64,000 bases of DNA from Amphibalanus amphitrite (Eukaryota; Arthropoda; Thecostraca; Balanomorpha; Balanidae), in NCBI RefSeq assembly GCF_019059575.1, contig NW_024881668.1, forward strand, positions 512,501-576,500. The letters run 5' to 3'. The notes below the pieces were generated by a model that did not search any database, had not been told where the DNA came from, and worked only from the letters and a program-made list of their open reading frames with translations. The translations under genes were made by a program, and so were the position numbers. Positions 11,001 to 20,000 of the stretch are shown one piece after another; the stretch's first letter is position 1, and each line of letters starts with the position of its first letter.

Positions 11001-14000
11001 CCACGTTTGAATATCATCATTGCCGACTTGGGAGCCGATATAAAAAAGCCCCATTTAGCGCACCACTCGACACAGTGATCCAACGCTTTTTGCAAGATTG
11101 AAAATGACTTTTCAACATTTTTGTTTGCACACCATAGAACTAGGTCATCTGCAAATAGTGAGTATCGGACGGAGGTTAATGACCGTGGAAGTGTGAGAAA
11201 GATGTCATTAATGGCTATCAGGAATAGAGTTGGAGAGAGAACGCTGCCTTGTGGGACACCGTGTTCAAGGAAATGAGTACCTGATAGAGAGTTCTGGCAG
11301 CGAACTTTGAACGACCTGGTCTGTAGAAAGTTGCAGAGGAAGTGAGCCAAGTGTCCTCGGATGCCTAGTGTGTACAGCTTGTATATGACAGTCTCGCGGT
11401 GAATCTTGTTGAAGGCAGAGGTAAGGTCAAGAAACACCGCGATAGTAGGACATTTCCGTTTCCAGTTTATTTGTATGTCCGTTACAAGGCGCGCTATGTT
11501 GTCTGCTGTAGAATGATGACTTCGAAAACCGCTTTGGAATGGGTCCAGTAGAGACTTGGTCTCAAGGAAATATCTCAGCCGAAGGTTTATCATTCGTTCT
11601 ATAATTTTACATGAGCAATTGGTCAACGATATTGGCCGATAGGAGTCTACGGCTTGCCGGTCCTTGCCCGGCTTTAGAATCGGGATAATTATGCTTTGAA
11701 GCCAGGATTCTGGGAAAGTGTGACTGTTCCAGAGCTTGTTTATCGCTAAAAGGAAGGTTGTTTGATTTAACTCATTGAGATTGGTGAAAAAGGAGTACGG
11801 CATTGTATCTGGACCTGCCGATGTTTTATCCTCTGATTTGTTAAGCGCCAGCTTCAGTTCTTTTAGTGTAAAAGGGGCATTGTATGTTTCTGTGTTATCA
11901 GAATCAAAATTAAGGTTGTTTGTTTTGCTCGTGAGCTCTAAGTGGACATTTGGTGGAAATATATTGGACGATGAAGCGTTTGAAAAATGCTGTGCAAAGG
12001 CGTTTACTACTTCATCGCATCGGGTGATCGGCATACTATTCACTGTGAGTTGTGGGAAGGACCTCACTGTATTCCTGCGGGAGGAAAAGGAACGTACTTG
12101 TCCCCAGATTTCACTGAGTGGGGTCGTTCTGTTACACTTTGAAGCGAATTCCCTCCATGCATCTTGCTTTTCACGGCGCAATGTTTCAGAACACGCTTTC
12201 CGAGCCTCAGTGTACAGCCTAGCATGGTGGTCACATATGCAACGCTGAAAGTCGTTAACACGTGGTGGTATACGCTGCTTTGCGCGCAACGTCTGCCGCA
12301 CTTTAAGGCTGCCAAATTATTGCTTCCAAATAAAGTCGCTAGTAACAGGGGAGATCCCAAAAAGCAAACAAAAGTAAAAGCCTAATGGGGCATTCCACGT
12401 CAAATCGAACAAAAATCGGCTGTTTTGCACCTTACCATCAGCGATTTCATTATAAATTTGTGAGCGAGTTCCTGTGTCGCCCCGAACATTACATTGATGT
12501 TTTTTGCACATTCTGACCAGAGGTCTTCTAAATATAGGGCATCGAATTTTTACAAAATGTTGCATCTTTATATTTTTGAACGACCATAACTTTGGTTGTA
12601 CTTGTTTGATTTGAATGAAATAAACCCCACTGTTTAGGTAATTTCTTAAGCATTTGTTTAGAATTGCACCTACTTAAATATATGACCTTGAAATTTGCTC
12701 AACTCTGTTCTTAAAGCGACCCTCCCACCTTCAAAAAAGTTAATGAATTGGCGTGAAAGTGATGTCACTCGGTTCAGAAAGAGCAAAAACGAATATCTAC
12801 CAAATTTCATCGAAAAATATTCACCGGTTTTCAAGATATTAGACTTTTACTTTTGTTTACTTTTTGGGATCTCCGCTGTTCCTAGCGACTTTATTTGAAA
12901 GTGCGGCATTTGTTGCGCGCAAAGCAGCATATACCACCGCGTGCTACAAAACGTTTTAGTCAAACATTTAACGGACGTTCGAAAGCCTGATGACGTCATC
13001 AGATTCCCGTAATGGTTAAGAGATAGGGACCACGCTGGTCCCACCCTGCAAGTAAAGGGAAGAAATTTCTTGAACACCATAAAGCTGCGGGGGTTGCGAC
13101 CAGGATAAATGGTGGTTTCTGAGCCTGGCCGCAAACTTGGCTATCTCAACTCACAACTAATGTTAAGGTGGGAGGGTCCCTTTAAGCACAAAAATTGAAA
13201 TAGCAAAAAAAACACGTCACCTTAGATTTGGCTAATTTTCATGTATTTTATTGCCTACCATATTCTTACAACCTGTGAAAAAATTAGAGTGGGCCATTCA
13301 TAAGTTTTGAAGAATATGGCACATATGCAAACGTATGTTAGCACGCGCAGTGGAGGGGGAAGAGTGAATTTCGCCTCACCCCTCCTGTTTTTCGCCAATA
13401 TCTCATAGTATTAATGCGAAATTAATTATAGCTACCTGTCCAAAATTGAATTGCACATCTCATCGTGCAAGCAAGAAGAAAATCGGTTCACAACTGTTCT
13501 AGTAATAGCGGTGTAAAGTGAACAAACATCCTGTCGCCGCGGCGACGCGGCGACTCGGCAGCCGGCGCCGACCGCTAGCCGCCGCCTGAATTGTAGACTG
13601 TGCCGGGACGGAACGGAACGGTTCCGTCTTTACATCGCGCTCCTTACCTCTGATTACGTTCGATTCGCGTCAAATTTTGTGAGAAGACTAAGAAATGTAC
13701 AGGCAATCTTATGGTGTAAGAATTTTGAAAATCAGTTGGTAAACAATTGAAATATGAACATGTAAACACAAAATTGTGATTGCTGCGTTTCCCGCGTCGG
13801 CCGATCCCGCCTCAGCCGGCGACATGTTACTCTTAGCAGGTCTCTAACTGCCATATTTATTATTAGATTAACTAGAAATTCCCCATACAAACTCAAAAAT
13901 GTATATTCTTTCGTATAGTGAAGATAAAAAGACGAAGATATCGTTGCGTGATAATGTTTTCGTTGAATTTTTGGCTTGATGATGCATTTCCACACGGCTC

Positions 14001-17000
14001 AAAATTCACCGCAAAATACCGTTTGCCTGAGACACTTTTACTATGGAACTTGAATGCTTGACTACGATGACGATGTATTTCCATTCTCGCAGAGTTTGGG
14101 ATATCACTAATCAGCAATCATTCATTTCAGAAACTGTACACAAGCAAGCATGTCTTGACTCTGTCTTTCAAGGTCACGCGCGGTTGCGTGATGTTGATGC
14201 ATGAAAACGGCGTTTGCCGCGAGAGTTATGAATGACCCACTCCAATTTTTTCACAGATGGTTAGGAACATTGTGACGGACATAATATGTAAAAATTACCC
14301 GAATCGAAGGTGACGTGTTTTTTGCTATTTAAATTTTTCTGTTTTAATTCAAGGTCAAATGCATTTCAAGGTCACTTCAATTTAATTTTATGATTAAAAA
14401 TCAAAGCCTTATCAATTGCCTACAAGACCCTGTTAATATCATTTTGATACCAGAAAAGGAACCAGAGTTATAGACATTTAAAAAATTGATGTGTGGCATT
14501 TTTGGCTATATTCGATGACCTATATCTTAGCGATACTTAATCAAATTTCGAAAATATTATACGTAACTCAGTTTTGAGCCATGCCCAGTCTGCCTACAAA
14601 TTTTCAGAAAAATCGAAGGGGATGACGGATTTCGGTGTTTGATTTGACGTGGAATGCCCCTAATGTCTTGAAAACCAGTGAATATTTTTCGGTGAAATTT
14701 GGTAGATATTCGTTTTCGCTCTTTCTGAACCAAGGGACATCGCTTTCATGCCAATTCATTAACTTTTTTGAAGGTGGGAGGGTCCCTTTAAGCGGTTGTT
14801 TGTCTATGTGGCGATCATTTATTAAGCACATCAACGAACGATATCATACTAGCTCCATTTTTTGCCAATTGCCAGTATACCTGGTTCATGGTTGCGGGCT
14901 GCGCCTGCGGCCGAGTGCGACGGTGGCGCCGACTATCGGCTACTCGTGCAATTAGGTCTCGTGGTTGCTCCGGCGGCCAAACTTCAGATGAAAATGTCCC
15001 TGCAGGGACACTGTGCAGTGACCCTGTGTGAAGACTTAAGTGAGCCTGGATGCCGGGTGCCAATCGACCGCCTTTGTGTCAGCGGCTGTGAAAACATCTA
15101 AACAAGCGAGAGTAAGATTATAATCGTCTAATTTATGCAGATCTCAGGTATGAGAGTTTGCTGTTGTGTCGGCCCAGGACTGGCTGTGTAACAGGATTTG
15201 GTTTGATTTACCGGCTCTGTTTGACCACCGTGGTGATCTGGGCCCTGTTCATGAAGTCTGCGGTCGCTGCGGCCGGCTGCACGTTCTAAGCCCCGCCCAT
15301 TTTTGAAACGTCATCACTCACTCGGCCGCAGCAGCGTTCCATGAACAGCGTCTGCTGCCGAAATAGTTTCCGACAATTGTTTACAACTGAAGCACACCGC
15401 TAGATAATTTTTTTACAAAATCGTTTCCATGACAACATGGCTTGCGCCTATTTGACTTCAGTGCGCCAAGTTCAGTGCAATCAGTTTTCTTGCGGCTCGG
15501 CGGTCGCTGGATTGCGGCCGCAGAGATCGCAGCGGCCGCAGCAAGGTGACGTCATACATTCTTCATACCAGGGATGCGGAGCCGGAGCCGGAGTCGGAGC
15601 CGGAGCCGCCGGAGCCGGCATATTTTGCCCGGAGCCGGAGCCGGAGCCGGAGCCGTGAAACAATATAGCCCGGAGCCGGAGCCGGAGCCGGAGCCGCCAA
15701 AAAAGGGGGCGACTCCGGCTCCTTTTTATTTTTTGAAGAGAAAAAAAAAAACAAAATAATTGACCTAGTTCGGTTTGACAGTACAAGGCAAAACATATGG
15801 TACTTACGTCATGGGCCATCAAGTGAATGAAAAAATCCGAATATCCCCAGTATCCCACAGTACGCAAACAACTTCCTGTTTGCTCCCCCCCCCCCCCACG
15901 TCTACTGCATCCCCAGAACATGAGGACCAGTCATCAGGTGACGGCCATTGTTTTCAAACCAGTGCAGTGGACTGCGACTCCCAGCACCGTCTTATCCCAC
16001 ACACCCCCCACCCCTCACCCCCCAATGCAGCCGAGACGGTTGTCAGCTTACGATGGTTCACTGAACTCCGATTCGCGGCGACTGCGTTTCCAATGCCATC
16101 GCTTCCTAGCCCCATCCATCCGTGCTTCTATCCTCAGGATACTGAAATCCTTCTCCTCCACGCCGCAACCCCCCTCCGGGCTGGACAGGCAACTTTATCT
16201 CATGCGGGCTGCTCCCTTGGAGCGGCACCGCTGCTCCTGAGGGAGCGCACCCCGTAGCCGGGTGCAGTGAGTGCCTTGGGGCTGAGTGGCCTGTCCTCTG
16301 GACGGGCTCAGCCCCGGCGACTCACTAGGGTGCCTGCCCAGACCAATGTCTCCCCCTAATTCCTATCATCCTTCCGGCTCTGCAATGGTCTTGTCGACCG
16401 AAAGGGCCTAACCCAACAAAACAAAAAAAGCTTCCTAGCCCTTTGTTCTGCCAGTTCTCTCCGAGGTGCGTTTGCGCGGGGACGCGGTGAGCCGGTCATG
16501 GCAAAGAGTAACGCGTATAACCAATCCAATTTTTCTTCCACCCGTATTTAATTGATTGCGTAGGGGATGTACTGAGTCGGAGCCGGAGCCGCCGGAGCCG
16601 GACCATTTTACTCGGAGCCGGAGCCGGAGCCGGAGCCGCCATAACATTTCACCCGGAGCCGGAGCCGGAGCCGATTTTTTTCTCCGGAGCCGGAGCCGGA
16701 GCCGGAGCCGTCTGAAATTTCCACGGCTCCGCATCCCTGCTTCATACTACATGAGCTCCGCCCCTTTTCGTGACGCAACAACCCGGCTGACCGCAGCGGC
16801 CGCAGCGACCGCCGTGCGCCGGGGTTCATGAACATGGCCATGATTCGGCCTTTGGTTAGGCAAGGTTACACCACCGGCACCAAGATAGGCGTGCCTAGGA
16901 GTTGATGCCAATTAACCCAATGCCAATGCCAGTTTTGTGTACGATTAGCCAAACTGTTCATCGGCTTTGCCACTGGAACGGTGCGGCAGTCGTACCTATG

Positions 17001-20000
17001 AGAAAGGAAGGTATGCAGTATGCACTATGTCCGCCACGCCGGAAAGGTGTTAACGCGCCCTGTAATCCCTCCCCCCCCATGCCTATACACACGAATACTG
17101 CTGTCGTTTGGTTAGAGCACGGCCCCAGCCCTCCATTTATGGCTGACGACTCCGCCAGAAATCCAGGAGAAGCAGTTAAGTGTCCCATTATCGGCTGAGT
17201 GCTTGTGTCGATCCCCACACAGGCATCGCGGGCCAGCCGCCATCGTTCATGCGCGCCCCGCCGCCGCCGCCGCCGCCCCGGCCGGCCCGACCGAAGCGTC
17301 CTCGACCAGCGAGGTCGGCCGATGACGGCGACGATGACTGGAGCCCGTCGCGATGCGTCCGGCCGGCCCAGCGGCGGTCGCGTTCCACCGTGCGACGTGG
17401 CGCCGCCAAGAGCAAGTTCCAGCCGCCGGTGAAGAGGACAGCGACGGTGACATCGGCTGAGGTTGGTGGGGAACTGTTGGGCTGGTGGTGGCTATCTTCT
17501 CTGTAAAACACGGGACATGTAACATTGTAGTCCGGAGAGGTAGAAAAGCATTTTACATTTTTACATTTTACACAGCATTTTGCATTTCAAAGTTGTGTTT
17601 ATTGTAGGACAAGGTAGTAATTACTTGGTAGTATTTAATTAGGTAGTAATTTACACCCATGCTTGCTAGTTATCGAGTCATCTACCGTTCAATAATATGC
17701 CCGAGGCTGGAAGGTCATCGCTTGGCTTTCTTGGAGTATCTTATCGGCACCTGTCACTATATTTCAGACGGCGCCTGCTGCTTCCTCGACCGTGTCCGGT
17801 GACGTCCAGTCGCAGGAGCGGCGGCGGTTCACCACAGAGGGGGCGGCAGCAGAGGAGGCGGACCGGTCTCCGCACCGACCGCCGTCGCCGCCGTACGATT
17901 TCATCGGCTTTACGCTCGAGGATCAGTTCAAGTAAGTAATGACAGCGAATGTTATTGTGAAAATTTCCAGATACCTGTCTATATCTATTGATAGCTATAA
18001 AACTAGCGACATTTTGCTGTAATTACAACGACTGGCGCTTTTGGATTACATTTTGGCGTATTATTTGTGGATATTTACTGTTATTTGGCGTTCGATTTAC
18101 TTTTCGCACACCTGCAAGGCAAGATTCAAGGGCCTTTCTTTATCGCCAAATAAATGAACCTCCAAGACCATTTTATGTATGGTTTGACAGGGCCCGGCAC
18201 GCTGTGGACACGAAAGCTGAATTGCTGTGGAACCACATCATCGCCGAGTTCAAGGACTTGGGAGAAGGTAATGATCGTAATCACCATTGTCACTGGTATG
18301 AATAGCATGTCCTAGAAAAGACACCATTTACGGTCACGATCGGTTTTGGCGTTTATCGTGAGACCAAAAGCTTTGCCCGGTATGTACTTTACGCGAAGGC
18401 AGCTGGATAATAGCCGTTTTCACGACGGGCTATCCGGCGAATGCACCTGATTTGACCAAATCTGCACCTAATTTCTTTTACAGCAAATATCTTCATTTTA
18501 TGAATTTATTTCAGTGTTTTAATCGATGATGCTCTCTGATAATATGACAAAGCAGGCATATAAGCAATTATTGCAGCCCTAGCTGATAGCTGCTAAGAGA
18601 CACACTGAACCTGATTTGACCAAATTTGCACCTAATCTGTACCAGATGTGCACCAAATGTGTACCAGATGGCCGTCGTGAAAACGGCCAATACTTCAGCT
18701 GGTGCTCTGGTGGCTATGTATGTTACATTGAGTGTTCGGGCATGACGTGATGTAATGTCAAATTCCACAGAGCCTCCCGAGCGGGAGGTGTTCAAACGAC
18801 GCCGGAACACGGTCAACTACCGGGAGGAGGAGGACCTGGACGACGACGACTACATCTGTGAGTAACCAGCTACCGTCTCATAAACAAACAACACTCAACC
18901 TGTCAGTCTCCACATTCTGCTGTGTATTGTACGGTCGTATCGGCCGCAATACGTGGTCTTGTTTTCCGAGTCTTCAGTCTTTTTACAGAATGAAATGACC
19001 TCTTTTTCGTGTTGTTCCAGTCTGTGACGAGTGTGACCGCGAGTGGGAGGGCGACTGTCCTGTGCACGGACCGCTGCAGGTCGTACCCGACACCAAGGTA
19101 CGGAACTCGGGAGGGGACCGCTAATTGCCCTCGCTCCGTTTGTACGTCTGTTGGCATTAATTGTGTTGGTTTGAACTCCGGTCGATCACATAAATCATGC
19201 GATGTGTTTGTAAGTAAGCTATAGCTCGAGCTACCGTTGCTCATTATTTTATATCATCTCGCCGTAGCAAGTGGTTCGAGTGGTAGTTACTACTTTTGTC
19301 ATGCTATGCTCGCTAAACTATTTAAATTGAAAAAAGTGTTCCGTGTTATTCTTTTCGCAATCATTGAACAATTATCAGCGGTTAACTACTTATTGTGATC
19401 ATCGCAACACGCTTGCACACTGCACAGGTCCCGTTCGACATTGGCGATCCAGAAAGAGACATCAAGACCCGTCCCGAGTTCCTCAACCCGGGCCGGTCCA
19501 AAATCCCCGGAGCCAACACTGGTAACATCCTCATTATTTATCCTGATCACTTGATTATGGATCCCCGCTTTGTTGGTTCACGATCTTCTAGGACTGTATT
19601 GATAGGAATCGTTCTTCTGTAGCGTCAATAAAGTGTTGTCATGCCGTTTCCTACAGTTCCTCCATCTCTTGTTGTCCACATTAAATATCCTGCGGCGGTG
19701 ATGTATTCCTTATCGCGTTCTGAAGTATATTATACATTGCCAATGCCTCCTGATTCTGTTCTCGGCAGGCTGTGTTTAGCCTATGGACAGTAACTACCAG
19801 CGTCACTGACCTGTACCCCCCCCCCCCCCCCCGTTCATCGGCACACAGGCATTTGGACGGAGAAGGACCTGCCGGCGCGGCTGAGGTTCGGTCCCTACGA
19901 GGGCATCGTCACCGCCGACCGACGCCAGGCCACCGACTCGGGCTACAGCTGGGAGGTGAGAGAGCGGCGGGTCTGTGGTGGGTCTGCGTGGGATGCATTT

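Larger units (their letters stand above)
12255..14787 (-). mobile_element. MITE-A copy split by another element
   Basis: The left part 12255-12386 and the right part 14661-14787 are neighbouring pieces of MITE-A in reverse orientation. The right end GGGAGGGTCCCT is followed by TTAA (14788-14791). Between them lies a 2274-bp element flanked by TAAT on both sides. The left end of this MITE-A is cut by the retrotransposon at about 12250. Confidence 0.8.

Noticed and set aside
15437-16831. Pro/Glu and Arg/Leu-rich frames
   Set aside because: They are produced by the GGAGCC hexamer arrays of the hAT-like element.
17697-17939. 80-codon frame over PRDM9-like exon 3
   Set aside because: Its phase does not fit the neighbouring exons; the frame ending in LEDQFK does.
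17988-18305. 105-codon frame over PRDM9-like exon 4
   Set aside because: Only the part from 18191 to 18267 is flanked by splice sites of the right phase. The upstream residues (AFLYRQINEPPRPFYVWF) may be chance.
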